From CAYNYF01 sp964401385 (lineage in GTDB: Bacteria > Planctomycetota > Phycisphaerae > SM23-33): a stretch of DNA of 48,952 nucleotides. The position numbers and the translations under genes were made by a program. Every line of letters starts with the position of its first letter. Position 1 is the stretch's first letter. The notes below the pieces were generated by a model. That model was not told where the DNA came from. It did no database searches and saw only the letters and a list, made by a program, of their open reading frames with translations. Shown piece by piece: positions 24,863-32,544 of this stretch. Location of the stretch: the NCBI GenBank assembly GCA_964401385.1, contig CAYNYF010000029.1, forward strand, positions 1 through 48,952, given 5' to 3'.

Positions 24863-25186
24863 ATGCTTCCGAAATGCCCAGGTCGTCTGACGCCGCGCAA
24901 TCTCGACAGCGTGATGGTGCCCTGCCCCTCCTGCGGACGCATCGTCGAATTCTTCACCGACGAGCCCAAGCGCCCGTGCCGCTGCGGGCGCCTACTGACG
25001 CGCGAGGCGCTGCCGCGATGCGCCGAATGGTGCCCCGCCGCCGCCCAGTGTTTGGGCGAGGCGATAGACATACGAGAATTGCAGCGGCGCGTGGCCGAGA
25101 TCAAGAACGACCCTCGTGCCCAGCGGCTTCTGGAGAGCATCCGGGAGCGGATGAAGCAGAAAGGACGCGGTGAAAGGCGTGACTGA
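24863..25186 (+). CDS. Small cysteine-rich zinc-ribbon-like protein
   Basis: A 107-residue hydrophilic protein without an assigned function. CPSCGRIVEFF and CRCG form a probable zinc ribbon (residues about 21-43), followed by RCAEWCPAAAQCLG and a charged helical tail. From memory, the same CP-CG-VEFF and CAEWC-AEQCLG arrangement occurs at the front of some HD-domain phosphohydrolases in anaerobes, but here it stands alone. It is 11 bases from acsE and overlaps the next gene by 17 bases, so it belongs to the acs operon and may assist metal handling or assembly. That role is inference. Confidence 0.7.
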   Translation: MLPKCPGRLTPRNLDSVMVPCPSCGRIVEFFTDEPKRPCRCGRLLTREALPRCAEWCPAAAQCLGEAIDIRELQRRVAEIKNDPRAQRLLESIRERMKQKGRGERRD

Positions 25187-25850
25187 ACCCGCGCGCCCGC
25201 CCAACGTGCCTCCGCCGCAGCAGAACCTCCGGGCCGCGGCCGCGCTGGCATTCTCGGCCGTGCGCGCCCAGTCGCCCCAGCAACTGGAATGGCTGGGCGG
25301 GCGCCCCCGAGCGGATCGATGGCAGCTGGAGGTACTGGACGACGCCCTGACGGTGGATCTGGCCGAGGGGGCCGTCCGCACTTCCGAAGGCCGGACCGTC
25401 GGACCCTTCTGGCAAATCCTGACGCTGCACTACCTGGCGACGTCTTCGCGTCCGGCACAGCCGCCGCCGGAGGTCACCTTCGCCGCCCTGCCTGCCGGGC
25501 GGGCATACGCGGGGGTGTACCGGCAGCGAGTCATCGAGCGGCTCTGTCGCTCGGTCGGGCGCGATCGGGCGTCGCTGCTGGGGGCCGCCGGGCGCCTGGG
25601 CGGAAAAACGGTCGACGCCGGCGACGCGGCTTTTGACTTTCAGGTCTACCCGCGCCTTCGCTTGCGATTGGTCTGGTATGCCGCCGAGCAGGCCCAGCCG
25701 GCAAATCACGAACCTCAGAATTTGGAGCCCGGGCTGCCCCCCTCGGCCGTGCTGCTGCTGCCGAGGAACGTCCAGGACTTTCTGGCCGTGGAAGACATCG
25801 TCGTTCTGTCCGAAAGAATTGTTTCCCGATTGTCGGGCGACTGCTTCTGA
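25170..25850 (+). CDS. DUF3786-like protein
   Basis: A 226-residue soluble protein resembling DUF3786, a family of unknown function seen mainly in strict anaerobes with corrinoid or CODH systems. Supporting features are a central block (GRTVGPFWQILTLHYLATS), then DAAFDFQVYPRLRLRLVWY and, near the end, AVLLLPRNVQDFLAVEDIVVLSE. The start is GTG 25170, with GTG 25179 as an alternative; it overlaps the zinc-ribbon gene by 17 bases, a strong sign of coupling. No catalytic motif is evident. Its position inside the acs operon suggests an accessory role in the pathway. Confidence 0.65.
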   Translation: MKGVTEPARPPNVPPPQQNLRAAAALAFSAVRAQSPQQLEWLGGRPRADRWQLEVLDDALTVDLAEGAVRTSEGRTVGPFWQILTLHYLATSSRPAQPPPEVTFAALPAGRAYAGVYRQRVIERLCRSVGRDRASLLGAAGRLGGKTVDAGDAAFDFQVYPRLRLRLVWYAAEQAQPANHEPQNLEPGLPPSAVLLLPRNVQDFLAVEDIVVLSERIVSRLSGDCF

Positions 25851-25883
25851 GCGGACCGCGGCGAAAGAAGCAGGATCCCTGTC

Positions 25884-26978
25884 GTGAGACCCTTATATGT
25901 TGTTGGAACGGAGCGCAACGTCGGCAAGACCACGTTGTGCATCGGTCTGATCCATGCCTTGCGCGAGCGCGGGCTGCGCGTCGGATACACCAAGCCGCTG
26001 GGCCAGCGCATCCGCACCGTGGAGGGCAGGCAAATCCACGATGACGCGCTGGTGGTCTCCCAGGTGATGGGCATGACCGCGGCCGAGTCGACCTCGATGG
26101 CCGTGCCGCTGACACGTGGGCGCGTCGAGCGGGAAATCTACGACCTGCGCACCCCGGAGCTGGCGGAGAAGGTCTCCGCCGCCTGCCGGCAGCTTCGCCG
26201 GGAGCACGACATCGTGATCGTCGAGGGCATGGGCCACGTGGCCACGGGGGCCTGCCTGGGGCTCTCGGCGGCGGAGGTCGCCCGGGTCGTGGGCGCTAAG
26301 ACTATGATCGTCGGCGGCGGCGGCATCGGCAGCGCCATCGACGAAATCGCCCTGTGCGCCACCTTCCTGGAGGCCCGCGGAGCCGAGCTGACCGGCGCCG
26401 TGATCAACAAGATCTGGCCGGAGAAGTATCGCCGCGTGCGGCAGGCCACCGCCAAGGGCCTGGACAACCTCGGCATCCGCCACCTGGGCGCGGTGCCGTA
26501 TGAGGAAATCCTGGCCTGCCCAACGGTCGACCAGGTGGCCCACCGGCTCGACGGGGAGGTCCTCTGCGGGCGCGACGCCCTCTCCAGCCGCGTGTGCAAC
26601 ACCGTGGTGGCGGCGATGGAGGCCCACCACATGGTCTCCTATCTCAAGCACAACTCGCTGGTGATCACCCCCGGCGACCGCAGCGACAACATCCTGGCCA
26701 TCATCAGCACCTACATGCTGACGGCCGAGGCGGACCCGGCCGTGTCGGGGGTGGTGCTGACGGGCGGCTTTCGCCCCACCGGCAAGGTGATGGAGCTGAT
26801 CGGCGAGTCCGGCCTGCCGGTGGTCCTCTGCCGCGAGGACACCTACTCGCTGGCCGCCAAGCTGCGGGAGACCGTTTTCAAGATCACTCCCGACGACAAC
26901 GAGCGCATCAGGGCGGCCATGTGCGTGGTCGGCGAGTACGTTGACGTGGACTCCCTGCTGGAGACCCTGCGCGAATAG
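25884..26978 (+). CDS. BioD-like ATPase with DRTGG domain (Pta N-terminal-like)
   Basis: A 364-residue protein with two parts. Residues 1-200 are a dethiobiotin-synthetase-like P-loop domain (VVGTERNVGKTTLCIGL, then VIVEGMGHVATGACLGLS). Residues about 215-330 match a DRTGG domain (LVITPGDRSDNILAIIS, then GVVLTGGFRPTGKVMELI). The same pair forms the N-terminal regulatory half of long phosphotransacetylases, but the catalytic Pta domain is absent. It is the last gene of the cooS-acs operon (GTG start, 33 bases after the previous stop). Its link to acetyl-CoA metabolism is suggestive; the function is unknown. Confidence 0.75.
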   Translation: MRPLYVVGTERNVGKTTLCIGLIHALRERGLRVGYTKPLGQRIRTVEGRQIHDDALVVSQVMGMTAAESTSMAVPLTRGRVEREIYDLRTPELAEKVSAACRQLRREHDIVIVEGMGHVATGACLGLSAAEVARVVGAKTMIVGGGGIGSAIDEIALCATFLEARGAELTGAVINKIWPEKYRRVRQATAKGLDNLGIRHLGAVPYEEILACPTVDQVAHRLDGEVLCGRDALSSRVCNTVVAAMEAHHMVSYLKHNSLVITPGDRSDNILAIISTYMLTAEADPAVSGVVLTGGFRPTGKVMELIGESGLPVVLCREDTYSLAAKLRETVFKITPDDNERIRAAMCVVGEYVDVDSLLETLRE

Positions 26979-27038
26979 CCGTCGGCCGCGGACGCGCCGC
27001 CCGCCTTCGGCCGCCGGATGCCGAAAGGAGCGCGGAAG

Positions 27039-27092
27039 ATGCACGTGCGACGCATGCTGGTCGCGGCGGCGATTTGCCTGTCCGTTTCATGA
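27039..27092 (+). pseudogene. Seventeen-codon signal-peptide-like minigene (probable remnant)
   Basis: ATG at 27039 follows a strong AAAGGAG site and encodes MHVRRMLVAAAICLSVS, then TGA. The charged start and hydrophobic run look like the first part of a Sec signal peptide with nothing behind it. It may be the 5' end of a lost secreted-protein gene, or a leader peptide with no obvious target. Too short for firm judgement. Confidence 0.3.
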
Positions 27093-27141
27093 CTGAGCTC
27101 CTTTCCCTTGGGGCTGGCGATCCTCACCATCGCCGGCGCTT

Positions 27142-27492
27142 TCACTTCCTGCCGGGCGCGCCCCTTGCCACGTCCAGCAGCGCCTCAAATCGGTCCGGCT
27201 GGACGGCAACGTCCAGGGCGGCCTTGTTGCGGCGAACGTCGCCGCAGCGCGTGCACTTGTGCACGATCATCCACTTTCGTCGCCCGTCCCGCTGGACGGC
27301 GACCGGCTCCATCATGCCGCCGCAGCCGGCCGCGCGGTCGCCGGGCACCACGTCCAGGTGTTTGGACCACAGGCAGCGCGGACAGTGGTTGCGGCACGAT
27401 CCGCTCGCCAGCGGGCGAACTTCCATTCCACAGTGCGCACACACAAACCCTTCGTTCCGGACACGCCGGAACCTCTTCTTTCCGCTCGCCAC
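27142..27492 (-). CDS. RNHCP-domain protein (copy 1)
   Basis: A 116-residue cysteine-rich protein with the RNHCP signature: FVCAHCGMEV, then RNHCPRCLWSKHLDVVPGDR, a Gly-Cys segment (GCGGMMEPVAV) and CTRCG. The Cys pairs look metal-binding. The start is read as GTG 27492, with AAGGAG seven bases upstream; the longer open frame lacks a site. The family is widespread, and its function is not known to me. A paralogue with the same core follows at 27923-28303 on the same strand. Confidence 0.8.
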   Translation of the reverse strand: MASGKKRFRRVRNEGFVCAHCGMEVRPLASGSCRNHCPRCLWSKHLDVVPGDRAAGCGGMMEPVAVQRDGRRKWMIVHKCTRCGDVRRNKAALDVAVQPDRFEALLDVARGAPGRK

Positions 27493-27922
27493 CGCCAATC
27501 TCCTTGAAGTGGGTTGAGGCCACATCAAGGGATTGGGTTCGGTATGCTCTCACCGTCCTTCGGCAATGCTCGGGACGGCCTGCGGGCTTTGCGGCGGCAT
27601 TGCCACGTTCACCGCCGTTCCTCTCGGGTCGGCGATTACTCGGGGTTGCCAGACGCGACTGCCGGCGTCTGGAGCCCCTTTCCGGTTCCTGCTTCACGAC
27701 GGCCTGTTTCATCCGCCGATCCGGACTGAGACCGGGTTTACACGCCTTTGTCCCGGCCATTGTGACCCGGCCGCCCTCGCTCAACGGGCCAGGTTCCACC
27801 GGTAGGGGTGCATCGCCGCATCACCGTCGGGGCGTCCTCCCCAACCTATTGGCTCAGGCGAGCACGCTCAGGATGTTGACTCATTCCATCTCTCCTTTGC
27901 TAAAGACAGTTTGTGAAATTAC
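27493..27922. other. 430-base gap without a supported gene
   Basis: It lies between two RNHCP genes. Long open frames cross it but have no ribosome site, no family match I can recall and strong Arg/Pro bias. A short minus-strand reading frame (MSQHPERARLSQ, start near 27884) has AAAGGAG in front; it is too short to call. Confidence 0.5.
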
Positions 27923-28303
27923 TTACCGCTCATGTGCCATCAGCCGGTCCAGCGGGAACGGCGGCGCCGCCAGCGGCCGGACGGCCAGGGACATCAGTGC
28001 CAGCCCGTTGTCGTCGCCGGCGATGCGGTTGGTCCGGATGGCCGTACATCGGCCGCAGCGATGCACGAGCATCCATTCTCCGTCGCGCCGGACCGAGACG
28101 GCGATCGGCTCCATCGGCCCCTTGCACCCGCACCGCCGGTCGCCCGGCGTCAGGTCCACGTGCAGGCTCCACAGGCACCGGGGGCAGTGGTTGCGATGCT
28201 GCGTGCCCTCGGCCGAGCCGGGAACCGTCTGGTGACAGTGCTCGCAGACGAACGCCGGATCAGGGGCCTCCGCCGGCGATGTCCGTCGGTATCCTCTTCT
28301 CAA
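27923..28303 (-). CDS. RNHCP-domain protein (copy 2)
   Basis: A second RNHCP protein of about 126 residues. It has FVCEHCHQTV, RNHCPRCLWSLHVDLTPGDR, CGCKGPMEPIAV and CGRC, the same order as copy 1. I set the start at TTG 28303 because GAGGAG stands seven bases before it. An in-frame ATG at 28333 would add ten residues but has no ribosome site. A short overlapping frame (28406-28260, MSTRTSSERMPS...) precedes it with AAAGGA and might couple translation; that is uncertain. The C-terminal tail differs fully from copy 1. Confidence 0.75.
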   Translation of the reverse strand: MRRGYRRTSPAEAPDPAFVCEHCHQTVPGSAEGTQHRNHCPRCLWSLHVDLTPGDRRCGCKGPMEPIAVSVRRDGEWMLVHRCGRCTAIRTNRIAGDDNGLALMSLAVRPLAAPPFPLDRLMAHER

Positions 28304-28535
28304 CTGAGTCTCCTCGGTGAGAGGTATTGACATCAAATTCGATTGCCCGGGCGCGATTCGCGCGCCGGACAGACGGCATCCGTTCGCTGCTCGTCCGGGT
28401 CGACATGAACGATCCTTTCATGCAAAGGGCCGAAGACTGTGCACCGTCCGCGGAGTAAGTGCGGTCAGGAAGCAGAACCAAAAGAGCCGCGGACGCTTGT
28501 GGTCACGCCCGCGGCCGGGATGCGGAGTGGAAATG

Positions 28536-28563
28536 AAAACGGCCGATCCCGCGGGACCGGCCG
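28536..28563 (-). terminator. Terminator-like hairpin after the small frame
   Basis: CGGCCGATCCC pairs with GGGACCGGCCG (28540-28563; ten pairs, one A-C mismatch). On the minus strand four T residues follow (28536-28539). The short U-run makes it moderate. Confidence 0.5.
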
Positions 28564-28588
28564 ATAAACGCTACGCGCCTAAGAACAA

Positions 28589-28651
28589 CTACTCCGGCCA
28601 CCCCCACAGGAGGCGTGACATCGCGACGAGTTGTACTCCCACAGCCGGCAT
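28589..28651 (-). CDS. Possible 20-residue peptide MPAVGVQLVAMSRLLWGWPE
   Basis: ATG 28651 follows GAAAGGAG at ideal spacing and the frame ends at TAG 28589. Upstream is a promoter-like pair and downstream a hairpin with a short T-run, so it looks like a separate unit. It could be a small hydrophobic protein, a leader peptide for the RNHCP gene downstream, or a chance frame within a small RNA. It does not resemble any peptide I know. Confidence 0.35.
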   Translation of the reverse strand: MPAVGVQLVAMSRLLWGWPE

Positions 28652-28711
28652 GTCACTCTCCTTTCTTGACCGGGTGCTCTGCGATCAGAATGGCCTTGCC
28701 AACCTGACAAT

Positions 28712-28739
28712 AGTGTACATCGACACCGCTGGAACTCAA
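28712..28739 (-). promoter_or_regulatory. Sigma70-type promoter for the small unit
   Basis: Minus strand: TTGAGT (28739-28734), 16 bases, then TACACT (28717-28712). Each hexamer matches the consensus in four or more places. Predicted start near 28705. Confidence 0.45.
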
Positions 28740-28841
28740 GATAAATTCGAATTTGAAAGGAGTTTCTCAGGCCCCGCCCGTGTGCGCTTCGATGAGTCTG
28801 GTCAGGCTCGCAAGACTCTCGGCCGCCCTTGCCTGCGGGCG

Positions 28842-31355
28842 CTACCGCCGCGTGATGCGGGTGAAGGACCATTCCGCCAGCATCACCAGCAGGGCAAACC
28901 CCAGCAGCCACGGCCACAGGTCGGTCAGGCGTCGGCGATATGATTCGGCCAGGGACTGCTGGACCTTCTCGGCCGCAACGGCCCTGCCGCCGGTCAGTCG
29001 GGCCAGGCGCTCCAGCGCGGCCCGGTCGGCCCCGAGCCGGCGGTATTCCGGCGGGTACAGGGACGCGGCCGAGCCGCGCCACACCGTCGCCCCGTCGCTA
29101 CGAACGGCGACGGCCGCGGCGGCCCGCGGCGGGCAGGGCACGTTCGCCTCATACCTGCCCGGCGCGGTCTGCCGGCACTCGCCCTTTCGGACGAGGCCGT
29201 CGGCGGCGACATCGACCGCCAGGCGCAGCCCGTTGAGGGCGGAACCGGCTTGGGCGGCGGTCACGCTAATCCCCAGTTCGTCGCCGCGGCGGTCCAGATG
29301 GACGTCGAAGCGGGGATCGTTCGCGCTCCGCAACGTCCACCGAACGGCCGAGGCCAGCACCTTCCCCGCCGAAGGGTCTCCCGACCAGGCCGTGTTGAGC
29401 CGGTCGGTCAGGGGCACAGCTAGCCCCACGGTCCGGCCGAGCCCGACCGACCTGGCGGCCAGGATGGGGTCGCCGCCGCCCGTCCGGGCAAGCGGCACCG
29501 CCTCCGGGTGCCTGCCGGCGAGGATGTAAGCCTCCACGTCGGGCAGGGCCTTCAGGCCCGTGTCGAACAAAGCCGCCTCGGCGAGGATCGCCGCGGGCCC
29601 CCGGCGAATGACCTCGCCCCGGCCGCGGCGGACGATGCCGGCGAAGACCTCGGCCAGCCCGGCTAGGTGATCGCGCCGCTGGTAGGAGGCGCTGTCCTTC
29701 AGCAGTCGGGTGAGCATCTCCAGCGGCGGCGTGGTACCGGGCGGGCCCTTTCCGATGGCGACCACGGCCAGTCGGGCCTTGGCGTCGCGGATTCTTCCGG
29801 CCCATTCGACCGCCTTGAAATCCTCGGTCTTCAGGTCGCTGAGGACCAGCAGCATGGGAGCCCTGCCGGCTGCTTCGGCCGCGGCAGTGAGCTTCAGCGC
29901 CGCTTGGATTGCGGGCAGCACCTTGGTCGACCCGCCGGGCCGGGTTTGCTTCAGCGCGTCGCGCAGGGCGGCAAAGTCGGGCGGGCCGCCGCCGCTATCG
30001 TATTCGACCTTCGCCGCATCGGCGAAGGTGACCACCGTGAGGGCGTCGCGGGCGGTGAGGTGATCCTTGAGGGCGAAGACCGCAGCGGCGGCAACGTCGA
30101 ACTTGATCTGCTCGGCTCGGGCCGGACCGGTGGTGGTCAGGCTCATGGAGCCGCTCCGGTCCAGCAGCACGGCCAGGTGCAGGGGTCGCCGCTGGAACGG
30201 ATTGGCCAGAAGCGGCAGCACCTGGTTGAGCGGGTCGTGCTCGTCGGCGGGCCTTTCATGCGGGCCGGTGCCGATCATGACCAGCCCGCCGCCGTTTCGC
30301 ACGTATTCGGCCAGGGCGCGGCGCTGGCCCGCTCTCAACGCCGAGCCGGTGACGTCGGCGACGACGATCGCCGAGAATTCCGCCAGCCGGGCCTGATCGT
30401 CCGCCACCTCGGCCGGGGCGAGAAATGCAACCGGAAGCGTCACGCCGCCAAGCAGCCGCCTTGGTCCGGGATCCAGCCCGATGGCGGCGATCTTTTGCCG
30501 CACCGGCAGCACCAGGGCAGCGGCCGTGTTGTTTTCGGTGATCTCCTCCTGTTCTTCCAGCCGGGCGACGTACTGGACGGCGGCGTCGGGCTCGGCCGTG
30601 TCGGCGATACGCACGGTTGCCGGGCCCTCGCCCAGCAGGGAAAGGGTCTTGACCAGCAGCGGCTCCTCCCGGCCGGAGCGGCTGACGGTCAGCGTCCGCC
30701 GCAGGGGCGCGTTGGAGAAGACCGTGACGGCGATTTCGACCTTCGATCCCGCCTGCCGCCGGGCCGAAAGGCCGGCGATCCGGGCGTCCGGAGGCGGCCC
30801 GTCCTGGGGGACGATCAGCACCTCGGCGCCGCCGAGGGCAACGTCTGCGGCGGCTCCTTCCCAGCCGCTGTCAGTGAATCGCCCATCGGTGACGATGACG
30901 GCCGCGGCCAGGCCCCGACGCGATCGGGAAGCCAGCAGGCGCAGCGCCGGCCCGATGCGCGTGGCGTCGGCGTGTCCGGCTCCGGCCTCAACCGGCGTGC
31001 CGGAGCGGATCAGCCCCTCGGCAAAACCGAATCGCTCCACCACCGCGCCGCGGGGAAAGCCGACCCTCTCGGCCGGTGATTGCTGGGAGCGAACCGACCC
31101 GGAAACATCCCTCAGCAGCAGGTAGGGCAGGCGGGTCCCGGCGGTGACGGCCGCCCGCGGTCCGGCCAGCGCCAGCGCCGCCGCCGCCAACGCCAAGCAC
31201 TGGGCGGCGACCGCCGCCGGGGGGACGCGCCGTCCGCGCCGATGAGCCCAAGCCGCGACGATCACCGGCGCCGCCGCGGCCACCAGCGCAACCAGCCACG
31301 CCGGGTTGACGAACACAATGGCAAACGCGCTGGAAACCGGACCGACCATAGCCAT
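28842..31355 (-). CDS. Large membrane protein with two VWA-type domains
   Basis: An 837-residue protein of the BatA/aerotolerance-like VWA class. Two hydrophobic segments lie near the N-terminus (about 8-32 and 46-66) and one near the C-terminus (WLLGFALLVMLAEW), so the bulk faces one side of the membrane. A first VWA-like part has LLRDVSGSV, and a second has LLDRSGSMSLTT; both carry the DxSxS metal-site motif. Between them is a region like a class I glutamine-amidotransferase fold (EYVRNGGGLVMIGTG). Proteins of this build are frequent in Planctomycetota beside MoxR ATPases, but no MoxR gene is visible here. The upstream lipoprotein gene ends 17 bases away, so they form one unit. Confidence 0.8.
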   Translation of the reverse strand: MAMVGPVSSAFAIVFVNPAWLVALVAAAAPVIVAAWAHRRGRRVPPAAVAAQCLALAAAALALAGPRAAVTAGTRLPYLLLRDVSGSVRSQQSPAERVGFPRGAVVERFGFAEGLIRSGTPVEAGAGHADATRIGPALRLLASRSRRGLAAAVIVTDGRFTDSGWEGAAADVALGGAEVLIVPQDGPPPDARIAGLSARRQAGSKVEIAVTVFSNAPLRRTLTVSRSGREEPLLVKTLSLLGEGPATVRIADTAEPDAAVQYVARLEEQEEITENNTAAALVLPVRQKIAAIGLDPGPRRLLGGVTLPVAFLAPAEVADDQARLAEFSAIVVADVTGSALRAGQRRALAEYVRNGGGLVMIGTGPHERPADEHDPLNQVLPLLANPFQRRPLHLAVLLDRSGSMSLTTTGPARAEQIKFDVAAAAVFALKDHLTARDALTVVTFADAAKVEYDSGGGPPDFAALRDALKQTRPGGSTKVLPAIQAALKLTAAAEAAGRAPMLLVLSDLKTEDFKAVEWAGRIRDAKARLAVVAIGKGPPGTTPPLEMLTRLLKDSASYQRRDHLAGLAEVFAGIVRRGRGEVIRRGPAAILAEAALFDTGLKALPDVEAYILAGRHPEAVPLARTGGGDPILAARSVGLGRTVGLAVPLTDRLNTAWSGDPSAGKVLASAVRWTLRSANDPRFDVHLDRRGDELGISVTAAQAGSALNGLRLAVDVAADGLVRKGECRQTAPGRYEANVPCPPRAAAAVAVRSDGATVWRGSAASLYPPEYRRLGADRAALERLARLTGGRAVAAEKVQQSLAESYRRRLTDLWPWLLGFALLVMLAEWSFTRITRR

Positions 31356-31372
31356 TCTTGCCCACCCCAGGA

Positions 31373-32239
31373 TCAGTCCGCCGGGCGCACGGGCGCCGCG
31401 AAGACCTCCGGAAGGATCACCAGAACCTTCTCGAACTTCACCCCGTCCTTCTCGTGGATCAGGAAGGCGGCCCCGGGGCTGCTTTCTCTCTCGGCGGCGC
31501 TGCTGGGGCCGACGAGGACGAATCCGCCGGCGGGCACGAGCAGACCGAAATCCATCGCCGGCAGACGATAGTGGACCGGCCGGTGGGTGAGCACGTAGCC
31601 GGCTGGGGTCTGGACGTATTGCGGGTGCTGGCGGGCGGAGCGGATCGTGACGGCCCCGGCGACGTGGACCGCCGCCGGGTTGTCATAGTCAACCGTCGGC
31701 ACAAGCGTCAGCACGTTATCGCCGGCGGGATAGTCGTAGCCGATCAGCGTCCGGTCCGCGCGCAAGAGGAAGATTGTCTGCACGCCCCGCGGCTTCTTCA
31801 GCGGGACGGAGACCGGGTCGCCGGGCGGGTGGTTCATGTTCCAGCGGTACAGCGACTTCGCCATCAGCCGGCTGAGGATTTGCCGGATTTCCGGCCAGTC
31901 GGCCTCGCGCCCCAACCCGACGCGGATGCCGTTCTGCCACAGCGTCGAGCTGACTCGGCCCCCGACCGGCTCTTCGTTCAGGTAGCTCCAGAGTTCCTCC
32001 GAATGGCTGGTGGCTCCTTCCGGCAGCTCCATCGTGATCAACTGGAGGCGCACCAGGATGGTGTATTCGCGGTCCCTTTCGAGTTTCGCCCCGCCCGCCA
32101 GCGGGTTCAGGGTCATTCCCTCCAGGGCTGGGGGAGGAAGCTTCTGGCGCAGGGGTTCTTCCGGCCGCCGACAGCCGGCCGAGGCCGACAGCAACCAGCC
32201 GGCCGAACACAGCGCGAGAGCAACGCCCCACTGCTTCAT
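31373..32239 (-). CDS. Putative lipoprotein, function unknown
   Basis: A 288-residue protein starting at ATG 32239. The N-terminus is a lipoprotein signal: a charged start (MKQW), a hydrophobic stretch and SASAGC with the Cys at about residue 23. The body shows no enzyme motif that I recognise; it is rich in beta-type segments (TLIGYDYPAGDNVLTLVP, QYVQTPAGYVLTHRPVHY). A good sigma70 promoter lies upstream (32276-32305) and the VWA membrane protein gene follows, so the two may act together at the cell envelope. Confidence 0.65.
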   Translation of the reverse strand: MKQWGVALALCSAGWLLSASAGCRRPEEPLRQKLPPPALEGMTLNPLAGGAKLERDREYTILVRLQLITMELPEGATSHSEELWSYLNEEPVGGRVSSTLWQNGIRVGLGREADWPEIRQILSRLMAKSLYRWNMNHPPGDPVSVPLKKPRGVQTIFLLRADRTLIGYDYPAGDNVLTLVPTVDYDNPAAVHVAGAVTIRSARQHPQYVQTPAGYVLTHRPVHYRLPAMDFGLLVPAGGFVLVGPSSAAERESSPGAAFLIHEKDGVKFEKVLVILPEVFAAPVRPAD

Positions 32240-32544
32240 GATAGAGCTTCCCTGGTAATGCCCTGGCCGCTTCGGATCGTAACCGATTCGAACGAACGCT
32301 GTCAAACGCCCGGCCAGACGGGAGGGGGACGTGCCCCGCCGCTCTGTCGGCGGCCCCGCAGGCGGGATGAAGCGCCCCCGGCCAGCGGTCGCGCGCAGAT
32401 GCGGGCAGGCAGCGCGTAGACAATGCCGCGTGCGCCATTCCGCGCGGCGAAGCCGCCCGGCGGCCCAGAGATGTCGGCCTTGGCCGCCTTGCCGCCGTCG
32501 GCAAACACCTGCAACGGCCAGCCGCAGGCCGGCCTCGAACCTCT
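32240..32544. other. 305-base gap
   Basis: It holds the lipoprotein promoter at its left end. The rest has GC-rich open frames on both strands without ribosome sites or recognisable motifs. I see nothing else in it. Confidence 0.5.
32276..32305 (-). promoter_or_regulatory. Sigma70 promoter of the lipoprotein-VWA unit
   Basis: Minus strand: perfect TTGACA (32305-32300), 18 bases, then TACGAT (32281-32276). Start predicted near 32269, about 30 bases before the lipoprotein ATG. Confidence 0.55.

Larger units (their letters stand above)
28304..28841. other. 538-base gap with a small transcription unit
   Basis: No standard gene. On the minus strand it contains a promoter (28712-28739), a 20-codon frame (28589-28651) and a terminator-like hairpin (28536-28563), each listed separately. 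Further down is a nine-base inverted repeat (CGTCCGCGG and CCGCGGACG) spanning about 28448-28498. Confidence 0.5.

Noticed and set aside
27113..27136. GGCGAT-ATCGCC hairpin as terminator of the cooS-acs operon
   Set aside because: The stem is short and no T-run follows on the plus strand.
27185..27799. A 204-codon minus-strand frame overlapping RNHCP copy 1
   Set aside because: It runs in a different frame from the well-supported RNHCP gene, is Arg/Pro-rich, and has no domain.
32302..32514. A 70-codon minus-strand frame between the membrane protein and lipoprotein genes
   Set aside because: It has no ribosome site and no recognisable motif; GC-rich DNA gives many such frames.
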